The translations under genes and the position numbers were made by a program. A stretch of DNA of 64,000 bases from Micromonospora sp. FIMYZ51 (GTDB lineage Bacteria; Actinomycetota; Actinomycetes; Mycobacteriales; Micromonosporaceae). Location: the NCBI RefSeq assembly GCF_038246755.1, contig NZ_CP134706.1, positions 682,001-746,000 of the forward strand. The letters are read 5' to 3'. The notes beneath the pieces are model-generated. The model saw only the letters and a program-made list of their open reading frames with translations, did not search any database and had not been told where the DNA came from. Within the stretch, counting starts at the first letter, position 1. Each line of letters starts with the position of its first letter. Shown here piece after piece: positions 40,267 through 48,739 of this stretch.

Positions 40267-43200
40267 GTGGCGAGCCTCTTCAGTCGTAACAGGCTGCGTG
40301 ACGCAGCGAAGCTCATTAGCAACGAGCAAATCCAGGAACACCTGGCGATTGTGAGGACTTGGCGCGATGACTATCACCGTGGCAGCCTGAAAAAGGACAA
40401 GGAAACGAGCCGCGAGCAGGCCTACAACCAGGACTTCTTCATGCGTATCTTGGGATACCGGGAGAAGCCAGCCACGCCCTACACATTCGAACCCAAGGCT
40501 ACTACCCTCAAGCACCAGCTCCCCGATGCTGTTCTCGGATACACGGATGCTTCAACGCAGACTGAGAACATTGCAGCCGTCCTGGAACTCAAGGGTGCTT
40601 CCGTTGCACTCGACCGCCCGCAGCGGCGCGAGGGCAACATGAGCCCGGTCCAGCAAGGCTTCAAATACAAGACTCAGTACAGGCGGTGCCCGTTTGTAAT
40701 TGTAAGCAACTTCTATGAGCTTCGACTGTACAACGACAATCAGTTGGACTTCGAGCTTTGGACGCTCGATGACCTACTTGAACCGGCCAACGACTACCTG
40801 AATTTCAAGTCATTCTACACTCTGCTCCACGCCAACAATCTCACGTCTAGGCAGGGGCCCTCTAAAACAGAAGATCTCCTGATCGACATTCGCGTCGAGC
40901 AGGAGAACATCGGGAAGCAGTTTTTCGAAGAATACCGAACAACTCGTCTCGAACTCCTGCGAGACATCTATCGGAACAATCCTCCGGTCCGCGCCAACTT
41001 CGGCATAGGCATTGAGAAAGGGCAGAAGATCCTGGACCGGATCGTCTTCGCTTGCTTCGCAGAGGACGCCGGACTCCTCCCCGACAACATCATCGAGCGC
41101 GTCGTCACGCATGCCGACCAGTCTGCATTTGACGAGACGCTGTGGAGCGCCTTCACGCGGTTCTTCGACGCTGTTGACGTAGGCAGCCCGAGGCTTGGTA
41201 TTCCCCAAGGGTATAACGGCGGTCTCTTTGCCGCCGACAAGGTCCTAAACGCGCTGCGAATCTCGGATGAAACAATGCGGCGTGTTACAAGACTGAGCCG
41301 CTATGACTTCAGTGAACATCTGAGCGTCAACATTCTCGGGCACATCTTCGAGCAGTCGATTTCAGATCTCGAAGAGATTCGATCGAAGGTTTCCCAGGCC
41401 GCCACCGGCGAAGCGCTAGTCGACCTCCAGCGAGACAGCGCACGCAAGGGCGGCGGGATCTACTATACGCCGGAATACATTGTTCGGTATATCGTGGACA
41501 ACACTGTTGGTCTCTACTTGAGGGAGGCCGAGGAGCGCCTCAAGGAGAAGCATGGACTTAAGGGGTCGATCCAAGAGGCGACATATGCTCGCCGTGAGCG
41601 GCAGGCGTATCTTGAGTATCAGAGCGTTCTACAAAAAATCCGCATTCTTGACCCTGCTTGCGGATCTGGCGCGTTTCTTGTTTACGCCTTTGACTATCTC
41701 TTGGCGGAGAATAGGAGAGTGGACGCCATTCTCGGAGGCGACCTTCTTGGGACGGAAGACTATGTGAGGTTCATTCTCCGCAATAACTTGTTCGGCGTCG
41801 ACTTGAACGATGAATCCGTCGAGATCACCAAGCTTAGTCTGTGGCTAAAGACAGCCCGACGAGGCCAACAGCTCACATCTCTCGATGAAAACATTCGGTG
41901 CGGAAACAGCCTCATCGCTGACCCTGCGCTCGCAGGACGGAAGGCGTTCGATTGGGAAGCGGAGTTTCCGGATGCCTTTAAGAGCGGCGGGTTTGATGTG
42001 GTGGTGGGTAACCCGCCCTATGTGAGCGCACTGGAACTGAGTAGGCATCTGTCGAGTGAAGAGAAGAAGTATCTCAAGAAGAACTACCGAACCTCCGTCG
42101 GTACGGTTGATCTCTATATCTACTTCTTCGAGAAGGCGCTCACAGTCATCAAGGACGGCGGAAAGATGGCCTACATCTCTCCCAACCGTTTTCTCTCGGC
42201 GTCCTACGGCAGAGCCTTGCGCGAATGGCTGGTCTCTACTTTTAAAATCAGCCAGCTAATCGATTACTCGGACAAGCGGGTATTCGAGGACGCCAGCACG
42301 TACCCCGTCATCGCCTTCATCGACGCTGTGCGGCCTGACTCTCATTATGTCGTCAGGTCGGGAAAGATTGATGAGGAGACGAAACTGCCTGAGCTCTACG
42401 AGATGGAGTCCTCCAAGCTAAGCCTGCTTAATGACACCATCCTCGGATTCCTGCTCAACGACAAGCTGCCGCTCACTGAAAAGGTCTTCAATGCGTGCGT
42501 TCCGCTAACCATCGCAGGTAAGATCAATGCCACCTCGACGGCTGCGGAGGCTGACGACTTCGCGGCACTCATCGGTGAAGTTACCGGGTTTAAACTGATC
42601 AACACTGGAACCATCGACCCATTTTCTAACCACTGGGGGTTGCGACCTTTTAAGAAGCAGGGCAAGCAGTTCCTCAAGCCGCGGTTGCCGGCCGACGCCG
42701 CTTTGCTCGGTCAGGGCCGCATGGACCTCTACAGATCCCCAAAGATCATCGTTTCGAAGATCGGCCTTACGTGCGAAGCGTTCTACGATTCCGGCGGTGA
42801 CTACGCCTCAATTGACACTAACTGCATTCACTCGTTTGCGGACGATTTCGCGCCTGAGTACATCCTCTGTTGGCTGAACTCGACTCTGTACAATTATGTG
42901 TTCGAATGCCTATTCGATGGCCTGAGGATGGCTGGCGGATATCTTCTCTATTCTGCCCCTAACTTGAGAAACACTCCCATAAAGCGGATTACCCTTGACG
43001 AGCAAGCTCGATTTGTCGACGCGGCAAGGAGGCTCCAGGAGCTGTACCAGGCGCTAAACGAAACGAACGACCGCGTGAGAACGCTGCTGACTGTTGGCCT
43101 TCAAGCCTCGAAACTGCCGACCCGGCTCGGAAGCTGGTGGCGGCTCGATTTTCCCGAGTTCGTAAAGTCTTTGAAGGTCAAGGTGTCCTTCGAGCAGTCT

Positions 43201-43386
43201 GAGCAGTTGCTTGCGCTGTTTCAAAAGTACGCCCCGAGGCTTACGGGGCTTGAGGACGACATCAAGCAGATCCGGGATGCCGTCGACTTTTGGTTCTACG
43301 AAATCTTTGAGTTGACGGCTGCCGAGGTTGCAGAGTTGCGAAAGGCCACCTCGGTCCAGAACCTATCTGCGGAACCGGCTGGCTGA
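40267..43386 (+). CDS. type IIG restriction-modification enzyme (Eco57I-like)
   Basis: A 1039-residue single-chain enzyme. The N-terminal PD-(D/E)xK-like nuclease has LPDAVLGY ... ENIAAVLELKGASVAL (about 85-115), a helical linker runs to about 380, and a class I N6-adenine methyltransferase follows. SAM-binding DPACGSGAF lies at about 461 and catalytic GNPPYVSAL at about 581. A TaqI-type target-recognition domain (about 770-960) completes it. One protein would methylate and cut. Codon use is visibly less GC-biased than neighbouring genes, suggesting recent import. Start GTG 40267 is the first codon giving a plausible N-terminus. It lies alone at the right end of the AICE as cargo. Confidence 0.88.
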   Translation: MASLFSRNRLRDAAKLISNEQIQEHLAIVRTWRDDYHRGSLKKDKETSREQAYNQDFFMRILGYREKPATPYTFEPKATTLKHQLPDAVLGYTDASTQTENIAAVLELKGASVALDRPQRREGNMSPVQQGFKYKTQYRRCPFVIVSNFYELRLYNDNQLDFELWTLDDLLEPANDYLNFKSFYTLLHANNLTSRQGPSKTEDLLIDIRVEQENIGKQFFEEYRTTRLELLRDIYRNNPPVRANFGIGIEKGQKILDRIVFACFAEDAGLLPDNIIERVVTHADQSAFDETLWSAFTRFFDAVDVGSPRLGIPQGYNGGLFAADKVLNALRISDETMRRVTRLSRYDFSEHLSVNILGHIFEQSISDLEEIRSKVSQAATGEALVDLQRDSARKGGGIYYTPEYIVRYIVDNTVGLYLREAEERLKEKHGLKGSIQEATYARRERQAYLEYQSVLQKIRILDPACGSGAFLVYAFDYLLAENRRVDAILGGDLLGTEDYVRFILRNNLFGVDLNDESVEITKLSLWLKTARRGQQLTSLDENIRCGNSLIADPALAGRKAFDWEAEFPDAFKSGGFDVVVGNPPYVSALELSRHLSSEEKKYLKKNYRTSVGTVDLYIYFFEKALTVIKDGGKMAYISPNRFLSASYGRALREWLVSTFKISQLIDYSDKRVFEDASTYPVIAFIDAVRPDSHYVVRSGKIDEETKLPELYEMESSKLSLLNDTILGFLLNDKLPLTEKVFNACVPLTIAGKINATSTAAEADDFAALIGEVTGFKLINTGTIDPFSNHWGLRPFKKQGKQFLKPRLPADAALLGQGRMDLYRSPKIIVSKIGLTCEAFYDSGGDYASIDTNCIHSFADDFAPEYILCWLNSTLYNYVFECLFDGLRMAGGYLLYSAPNLRNTPIKRITLDEQARFVDAARRLQELYQALNETNDRVRTLLTVGLQASKLPTRLGSWWRLDFPEFVKSLKVKVSFEQSEQLLALFQKYAPRLTGLEDDIKQIRDAVDFWFYEIFELTAAEVAELRKATSVQNLSAEPAG

Positions 43387-43693
43387 AGCGGCTGGCTTGG
43401 GGTCAACACCTCGCCATTAGGGCAGGGAGGAGGGGCGAGAGTGGCGTCCACGCGCTGTGGGTACCAATCGCCGTTGCGATGCTGGGCGTAGGTGGAACCC
43501 TGGCTGCGGTAGGACGACGATCAGTGCCCGGTCCTCGCAGGACGGGTACGGCCAGGGTGGGCGCACGCATGATGATCGGGTCAGCCGCTACCGCAAGATC
43601 CGGAACAGGTACGGAATGATCAAGGCTGCGTTTGGCGTGAGGTTTGCCGTTCGGCCTAGTAAATAGCGCAGCCCGAGGCCAAGCGCTATACCG
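43387..43693. other. non-coding stretch at the right end of the AICE
   Basis: About 300 bases between the type IIG gene and the attachment site. Short frames (for example 43457-43666) have no recognisable product. I see nothing else in it. Confidence 0.5.
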
Positions 43694-43738
43694 TTCCTAA
43701 ACCGTGTGTCGCAGGTTCGAATCCTGCCGGGGGCACCA
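43694..43738 (+). pseudogene. 3' fragment of tRNA-Arg(CCT)
   Basis: Starts in the anticodon loop TTCCTAA (anticodon CCT at 43696-43698), continues through the 3' anticodon strand ACCGT, variable loop, T-arm with TTCGAAT, and acceptor strand CGGGGGC, discriminator A and encoded CCA. The 5' acceptor, D-arm and 5' anticodon strand are missing; the sequence upstream (GCGCTATACCG) does not pair. It is the chromosomal side of the integration site. Confidence 0.75.
43700..43737 (+). repeat. attachment site (right att copy)
   Basis: The 38-bp sequence is identical to 28253-28290. This copy retains extra tRNA sequence on both sides (anticodon loop and CCA), so it borders the original chromosome. Confidence 0.85.
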
Positions 43739-43890
43739 ACGTTATGCCTTGAGCAGCAACAAGCTGGCTATGGCTTCATGGAACGACGGCGGTGACGAGC
43801 CGGTCCAGGAGTGCTCCGACTGTGGGGAACGGGCCGTGGTCTCGATACAGCTGGCCAGTCCTACTGCTGTGTCTCGCTGAATTCGGCGGG

Positions 43891-44571
43891 TTACTCCGCG
43901 GCGGCGAATCGCTCGACGTTGTCGACCTGGCCGACCACCAGGATCAGATCGCCGTAGCTTAGGACGGTGTCGGGGGTCGCGTGGGTGAAGCCGGTTCGTC
44001 GGCCGCCGACGCTGGCCTCCGGTTTCACCGCCACCACGGTCACCCCCCACCGGCTGCGCAGCCGGGACTCACGCAGCGGCATGCCGACCACGTCGTGTGG
44101 CGGTTTGGTCTTGATGACGGCGAAGTCTGCGTCGACCTCGACGTAGTCGAGGATTCGGCCGGTGAGCAGGTGGGCGGTGCGTTCGCCCATGTCGTGTTCG
44201 GGCGCGATGACGTGATGGGCGCCGACGCGGGTGAGGATGTTGCGGTGCTGCCCGCTGACGGCCTTCGCCCAGATATCGGAGATGCCGAGCTCGGACAGCA
44301 GGGACGTGGTGAGGATGCTGGCCTGGATGTCGGTCCCGATCGCCACGACGGCCCGGTCGAAGTCTCCGACGCCCAGTTGGCGCAGGGCCTCGATGTCGGT
44401 CGAGTCTGCGGTGATCACGTGCGGGATCTGCCCCACGAGACTCTGCACGACCTTTGGGCGGTGGTCGATGCCGAGGACCTCGGTGCCCCGCTTGACCAGT
44501 TCCAGGGCCAGAGCGCTGCCGAAGCGGCCCAGGCCGATCACCACCACCGGCTCGCTGCGGATGTCAGCCAA
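43891..44571 (-). CDS. trkA: TrkA/KtrA-type potassium uptake regulatory subunit
   Basis: A 226-residue cytoplasmic RCK protein that gates the TrkH/KtrB channel. The N-terminal Rossmann domain has VVVIGLGRFGSALALELVKR (GxGxxG...A) and VITADSTDIEALRQLGV, binding NAD or ATP. A C-terminal TrkA-C domain follows (MPLRESRLRSRWGVTVVAVK ... PDTVLSYGDLILVVG). The start is taken as TTG 44571, overlapping the trkH stop, giving an N-terminus of normal family length; the open frame continues to 44652. It is the first core-type gene right of the AICE. Confidence 0.88.
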   Translation of the reverse strand: MADIRSEPVVVIGLGRFGSALALELVKRGTEVLGIDHRPKVVQSLVGQIPHVITADSTDIEALRQLGVGDFDRAVVAIGTDIQASILTTSLLSELGISDIWAKAVSGQHRNILTRVGAHHVIAPEHDMGERTAHLLTGRILDYVEVDADFAVIKTKPPHDVVGMPLRESRLRSRWGVTVVAVKPEASVGGRRTGFTHATPDTVLSYGDLILVVGQVDNVERFAAAE

Positions 44572-45958
44572 CGATTGTCCTTTCCTCGGGAAGCTCGTAA
44601 CGCCGGTTCCGGTCCCGTAGCGCCAGTGCCGAGGCCAGGGTGAGGGGCCCAATTCGGCCGGCGAACATCAGCATGACGAGTAGCACGTCGGCCTGTGGAG
44701 GCAGATCACCTGTGATGCCGGTGGACAGGCCGACGGTGCCGAAGGCCGACACGACCTCGAACAGCACCGCGTCGAGACGGTACGGGGTGATGGCCAGCAG
44801 GGTGAAGGTGGCCGCGGCCACCGCGCCGGCACTGAGCAGCACGACCGCGAGGGCCTGACGCTGGTTGCTGGCGGGAATTCGGCGGTGGCCGACGTTGACG
44901 TGGGTCTCTCCGCGCATTTCCGACCACAGTACGAAGGCAAGCAGACCGAACGTGGTGACCTTGATGCCACCGGCCGTGCCGGCGCTGCCGCCACCGATGA
45001 ACATCAACACGTCGCTGGCGAGCAGGCTCTCTGGGCGCATCGCGCCGATGTCGACGCTGTTGAATCCGGCGGTCCGGGTCATCGCGGACGCGAAGAACGC
45101 GGCGAGCAGCTTCTGCGGACCCTCCAGCGTGCCGAACGTCTTCGGGTTCGAGTACTCGGCGATGGTGAACACGAGGGTGCCGAGCAGCAGCAGAGCGGCG
45201 GTGAGCACCACCGTGATTCGAGTGGTCACCGACCAGAACGAGGGGCGTCGCCAGGTACGTGCCAGTTCGAAGACCACCGGAAACCCCAGCCCGCCGAGGA
45301 TGACCGCAGCCGCGACCGTGAGCGTTATCCAGGGGTCGGCGACGTAACCCATCAGGCTGTCACTGTGCGTGGAGAAACCGGCGTTGTTGAACGCGGAGAT
45401 CGCGTGAAAGACGCCCTCGTAGAGCGCGGTACCGAACGGCCGTTGGTACGCGGTGGCGAACCGGATGGTGAGCAGCACGGCCACCACCACCTCGCTGACC
45501 AGGCTGAACAGCACGATCCGACGCACCACCCCGCGTACATCGCTCAGGTTGAGGCTCTTGGTCTCCGCCTGAGCGAGGAACCGGGCCCGCAGTCCGAGCC
45601 GGCGCGACAGCAGCACGGTGAACAGCGTGGCCAGGGTCATGATGCCGAGGCCGCCGACCTGGATGAGCAGCAGGATGACCGCCTGCCCGAAGCCGGACCA
45701 GTACGTGCCGGTGTCGACCGTGATCAGCCCGGTGACGCACACCGCCGATGTGGCGGTGAAGAGCGCGTCCAGCAGCTCCGTGCGGTGCCCGGACCGGGTC
45801 GCCCACGGTAGGGAAAGCAGCCCGGTGCCGATCGTGATCGCCGTGGCGAAACCCACGGCGATCATCTGCGCCGGGTGCCGAAACCGGTCACCTCGTCGTT
45901 GCCACGCCGGCGGCCGGGTCACGAGCCGCACGGCTGGCCCCGGGACACGCGTGAACAC
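44564..45958 (-). CDS. trkH: TrkH/KtrB-type potassium transporter
   Basis: A 464-residue membrane channel for K+ import. It has four pore-loop repeats with selectivity Gly: ATSAVCVTGLITVDTG, AISAFNNAGFSTHSDS, MTRTAGFNSVDIGAM and VSAFGTVGLSTGITGD. About eight flanking transmembrane helices are present. The last TM contains GRIGPLTLASAL, typical of KtrB. It overlaps trkA by eight bases, so both form one operon. Confidence 0.93.
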   Translation of the reverse strand: MFTRVPGPAVRLVTRPPAWQRRGDRFRHPAQMIAVGFATAITIGTGLLSLPWATRSGHRTELLDALFTATSAVCVTGLITVDTGTYWSGFGQAVILLLIQVGGLGIMTLATLFTVLLSRRLGLRARFLAQAETKSLNLSDVRGVVRRIVLFSLVSEVVVAVLLTIRFATAYQRPFGTALYEGVFHAISAFNNAGFSTHSDSLMGYVADPWITLTVAAAVILGGLGFPVVFELARTWRRPSFWSVTTRITVVLTAALLLLGTLVFTIAEYSNPKTFGTLEGPQKLLAAFFASAMTRTAGFNSVDIGAMRPESLLASDVLMFIGGGSAGTAGGIKVTTFGLLAFVLWSEMRGETHVNVGHRRIPASNQRQALAVVLLSAGAVAAATFTLLAITPYRLDAVLFEVVSAFGTVGLSTGITGDLPPQADVLLVMLMFAGRIGPLTLASALALRDRNRRYELPEERTIVG

Positions 45959-46140
45959 CGGCGCACCGGCAGCCCCGGCCTACTCGCCGGACCACAAGCC
46001 CGGGTGGCGAACCGGTCCCCCCGTCTCCTGCGGCCAGCAGCGATGGACACAGGGCGCATCCTCCCACGGTCAGCATCCCTTCCCATGCCGGCCCGTGTGA
46101 TGCGATTGTCGATCGCATACTTCGGCACGCGTCAAGCTGT

Positions 46141-46698
46141 TCACGCGAACGAGGCCGCGTAGGCGGCGGCTCCGCTCAGCGACTCGAACGGCCAGGTGAC
46201 CAGCGCGATGTCGGCGTCAAGGCCGACCCGGTCGGCGACGTCGGCGGCGGTCACCAGGTCGGTGCCGCCGCACAACTCGACGCGTACCGCGCCGTCGGCG
46301 AGTTCGGCTGCGGCGAGTTCGGCCATGGCTGCGCGCGGCACCCGGATGATGCTGGTACGAGTGCCGTCCGGGTGCCGACGGACGAGGCGATCGGTGGTGG
46401 GGTCGGCGGTGTCGTCCTCGATCAGGATGGCGAACGACCCGCGCGGTGGTGCCAGGTGCCCGGCCACGCCGACCGGCGCGAGACCGTCGACCGCGTGGAT
46501 CACCTGTCGGGCACCGGCGAAGCCGAACCCGCCGTACAGCTCGATGAGTCGCACCTCGGAGCGGGCGCCGTCGGCGGCGATGGTCGCGGCGGTGGCGGGA
46601 TCGGGCACCCACACCACATCGGAGGTGTCCGTGAGGGGCTCGCGCTCGCCGCCGGCGGTGGCATGTGGGTCGAGGATGAGGAAGAGTTCGGTGGCCAC
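46141..46698 (-). CDS. DUF6506-type protein with two repeated halves
   Basis: A 185-residue protein. The first half contains ATELFLILDPH ... RLIELYGGFGFAGARQVIHA, the characteristic E-L-x-G-G-F block of DUF6506 proteins. The second half repeats the pattern as AVRVELCGGTDLVTAADVAD. The GTG at 46698 follows GGAAGGA. Its function is unknown. It is divergent from a TetR gene with a 24-bp inverted repeat between them, implying local control. Confidence 0.65.
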   Translation of the reverse strand: MATELFLILDPHATAGGEREPLTDTSDVVWVPDPATAATIAADGARSEVRLIELYGGFGFAGARQVIHAVDGLAPVGVAGHLAPPRGSFAILIEDDTADPTTDRLVRRHPDGTRTSIIRVPRAAMAELAAAELADGAVRVELCGGTDLVTAADVADRVGLDADIALVTWPFESLSGAAAYAASFA

Positions 46699-46742
46699 AA
46701 TGGTCCTTCCGAGCGTCGGGTGGGATTGATCATTTGACGTTA

Positions 46743-46766
46743 TGACTTCAACCGAGGTTGAGGTCA
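46743..46766. promoter_or_regulatory. inverted repeat, candidate TetR operator
   Basis: TGACTTCAACC-GA-GGTTGAGGTCA is an 11-bp inverted repeat with one mismatch and a two-base centre, located in the divergent interval between the DUF6506 gene and the TetR gene. Confidence 0.6.
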
Positions 46767-46847
46767 ACTCGGCCGTACGCGATGTGGCGCGCTGGTCGGG
46801 AGCGGCCCGGTCCGGTTATCGCGGCGCTGCGGGCTAGGGTGGTGAAC

Positions 46848-47456
46848 ATGTATGCACCCGAGGATCGCACCGCGAAGGCGATCATTCGGGACGCCGCCCT
46901 GGAACTCTTCGGCGAGCAGTGGCCGACGGCGGCGTCACTCAAGCAGGTGGCGGAGCGCGCCGGCGTCTCGCAGTCGCTCATCATCAAGCATTACGGGTCG
47001 CGCGACGGCCTGATCGCTGCGGTCGACGCCCATGTGCTGGGCGTGTTGGGTAACGCGTTGGAGGCGCTCGCCGACCCGACGGGGGCCAGCCCGCCCGAGC
47101 GTTTCCTCGCCTCGGCCGACGCCCTCTCCGCCCCGGCGGCCAGCCGGTATCTCGCGCACCTTCTCGTCGGGAACACGTCGCGCTCGGTTGAGGCGTACCG
47201 GTTGTTGCAGGGTTTCGCCGACTCGCTGATGGGCCGGATGGCCGAGGCCGGCGCGGTCGCCCAGGACGTGGACCGGGCGCAACTCGCGGTGGTGCTGCTG
47301 GCCCACGAGCTATCGATAATCCTGCTGCGTGATCGCATCGCCGACGTGCTCGGCGCTGATCCGATGGGTCGTGACGGCCTGCGACGCTGGTGGGACACCA
47401 TCGACCGGCTCTATTCCGGTACGGCGATCCGGGCGCCTGCCCCGGCCGAGGGCTGA
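46848..47456 (+). CDS. TetR-family transcriptional regulator
   Basis: A 202-residue repressor. The N-terminal helix-turn-helix reads AIIRDAALELFGEQWPTAAS followed by LKQVAERAGVSQSLIIKHYG. The ligand-binding C-terminal domain is helical. ATG 46848 is chosen, with GTG 46842 as an alternative. It probably represses the divergent DUF6506 gene through the repeat at 46743-46766. Confidence 0.88.
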   Translation: MYAPEDRTAKAIIRDAALELFGEQWPTAASLKQVAERAGVSQSLIIKHYGSRDGLIAAVDAHVLGVLGNALEALADPTGASPPERFLASADALSAPAASRYLAHLLVGNTSRSVEAYRLLQGFADSLMGRMAEAGAVAQDVDRAQLAVVLLAHELSIILLRDRIADVLGADPMGRDGLRRWWDTIDRLYSGTAIRAPAPAEG

Positions 47457-47541
47457 GGGGCGCGAGGCGTACCGTTCGACGGGTGCATAAACGTTCACTA
47501 TGCTGACTGTTAGTTCACCCGGACCCGAGCGAGCGGCGGCC

Positions 47542-48114
47542 ATGTTCACGACCACCTCCACGCGAACGCGTACCCCGGCCGACGATGTCGTCGTGTCCGA
47601 GTCGGCACTGGCCCGCACCGGGACCATCGTGCTCGCCGGTTTCGCTCTGCTCTGGGCGATGTCCGGAGCGGCCCTGGCCCCCGCCGCCGCGCGCATCCCC
47701 CTGGTCGTCGCCGCGTGTGTGATCACCGCGATCGTCCTGGTCCTGCGGCTGGCCCGGCGCCGGCCCTCGGGTAACCGCCACCTGTCGGCGTCCTGGCTGC
47801 GCCGATTCAATCTGGTCGGCGCCGTGCAGGGACTGCTGATCGGGGGCGTCTGCCTGGTCGCCGTGCCGGCCGGGCAGCCGAGGCTCATCCCCACTCTCGT
47901 CCTGTTCGTGGTCGCGGCGCACTTCGTGCCGCTCGTCGCGATTTTCCGGCAACGTGAGTACGCGGGAACGGCGCTCGCGCTCGCCCTGGTGGCCGCCGCG
48001 TCCCTCGGGTCGTACCTCATGGGAATGCCGGAGCCTGCGGCGGTCATCGCCGGGCTCGGTGCCGCCGTCGTGCTCTGGGTGACCGCGCTCGCCGTCGGTG
48101 CGAGAAGCATGTGA
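47542..48114 (+). CDS. small integral membrane protein of unknown function
   Basis: About 190 residues with six hydrophobic helices (TGTIVLAGFALLWAMSGAAL, IPLVVAACVITAIVLVLRLA, NLVGAVQGLLIGGVCLVAV, LIPTLVLFVVAAHFVPLVAI, YAGTALALALVAAASLGSYL, AAVIAGLGAAVVLWVTALAV). It resembles no named family I can state. ATG 47542 is used; ATG 47500 is possible. The sigma-factor gene follows 67 bases downstream. Confidence 0.7.
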   Translation: MFTTTSTRTRTPADDVVVSESALARTGTIVLAGFALLWAMSGAALAPAAARIPLVVAACVITAIVLVLRLARRRPSGNRHLSASWLRRFNLVGAVQGLLIGGVCLVAVPAGQPRLIPTLVLFVVAAHFVPLVAIFRQREYAGTALALALVAAASLGSYLMGMPEPAAVIAGLGAAVVLWVTALAVGARSM

Positions 48115-48181
48115 CGCCGATCACATTCGATCGGGACCCTGGTCGGACCGGCCGGTCGTCTTACCAGGCGTGAGAAGAGGC

Positions 48182-48739
48182 ATGGACGCGGCTGACGAGG
48201 GCGAACTCGTCCGCCGCGTCGCCCGTGGAGATCGGCGGGCGTTCGACGAGCTTTATCGGCGTACCGCGCCGTGGCTGGAGGTACGCCTGCGCTGCCGCTG
48301 CGCCGACCCGGACGTGGTCGCCGAGGTGCTCCAGGACACGTACCTGACGGTTTGGCGGGCGGCGGGCAGCTTCGCCGGTGTCCAGACCAAGAGCAGCGGC
48401 GGGGGAAAGGGCAGCGCGGTGGGCTGGTTGTGGACGATCGCCGCGCACCGGCTGGTCGATGCGTTCCGCCGCCGGGCGCGGAAGGCCCGGGTGCCGCAGG
48501 TGGAGTTGATGCCGAGCACGGCACCCGCAGCCGAGGACGAGGTGATGGCCGCCCGGGTCGGCCAGGAACTGGAGCAGGCCCTGCTGGTCCTGCCGCCCGA
48601 GGTGCGGGCCGCCTTGCGGGCCACGGTCCTCGACGGGCTCTCCACCCGGGAGGCGTCAGTGCTGCTGGGCGTGCCGGAGAACACCGTCAAGTCCCGCGTA
48701 CGCCGAGCCCGGATCGCCCTGCGGGAGGCGCTGTCATGA
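48182..48739 (+). CDS. RNA polymerase sigma factor, ECF type
   Basis: A 185-residue sigma-70 family member. Region 2 reads RGDRRAFDELYRRTAPWLEV ... VLQDTYLTVWRAAGSFAG with WLWTIAAHRLVDAFRRRARK. Region 4 reads LPPEVRAALRATVLDGLSTR ... LLGVPENTVKSRVRRARIAL. ATG 48182 follows AGAGG. Its stop overlaps the start of the putative anti-sigma gene (ATGA), the usual sign of a sigma/anti-sigma pair. Confidence 0.92.
   Translation: MDAADEGELVRRVARGDRRAFDELYRRTAPWLEVRLRCRCADPDVVAEVLQDTYLTVWRAAGSFAGVQTKSSGGGKGSAVGWLWTIAAHRLVDAFRRRARKARVPQVELMPSTAPAAEDEVMAARVGQELEQALLVLPPEVRAALRATVLDGLSTREASVLLGVPENTVKSRVRRARIALREALS

Larger units (their letters stand above)
28253..43737. mobile_element. actinomycete integrative and conjugative element (AICE) in a tRNA-Arg(CCT) site
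   Basis: Bounded by 38-bp direct repeats of a tRNA 3' end. It carries the AICE backbone in order: tyrosine integrase, Xis, RepSA-type replication initiator, small Cys-rich proteins, SpdB-like membrane protein, FtsK/TraB DNA translocase, SCO3933-type regulator, XRE-TPR regulator and Nudix hydrolase. A type IIG restriction-modification enzyme sits near the right end as cargo. All backbone genes look intact, so excision, rolling-circle replication and double-stranded transfer through TraB are plausible. Length is about 15.5 kb. Confidence 0.9.

Noticed and set aside
43457..43666. 69-codon plus-strand open frame before the right att site
   Set aside because: No ribosome site and no family-like sequence.
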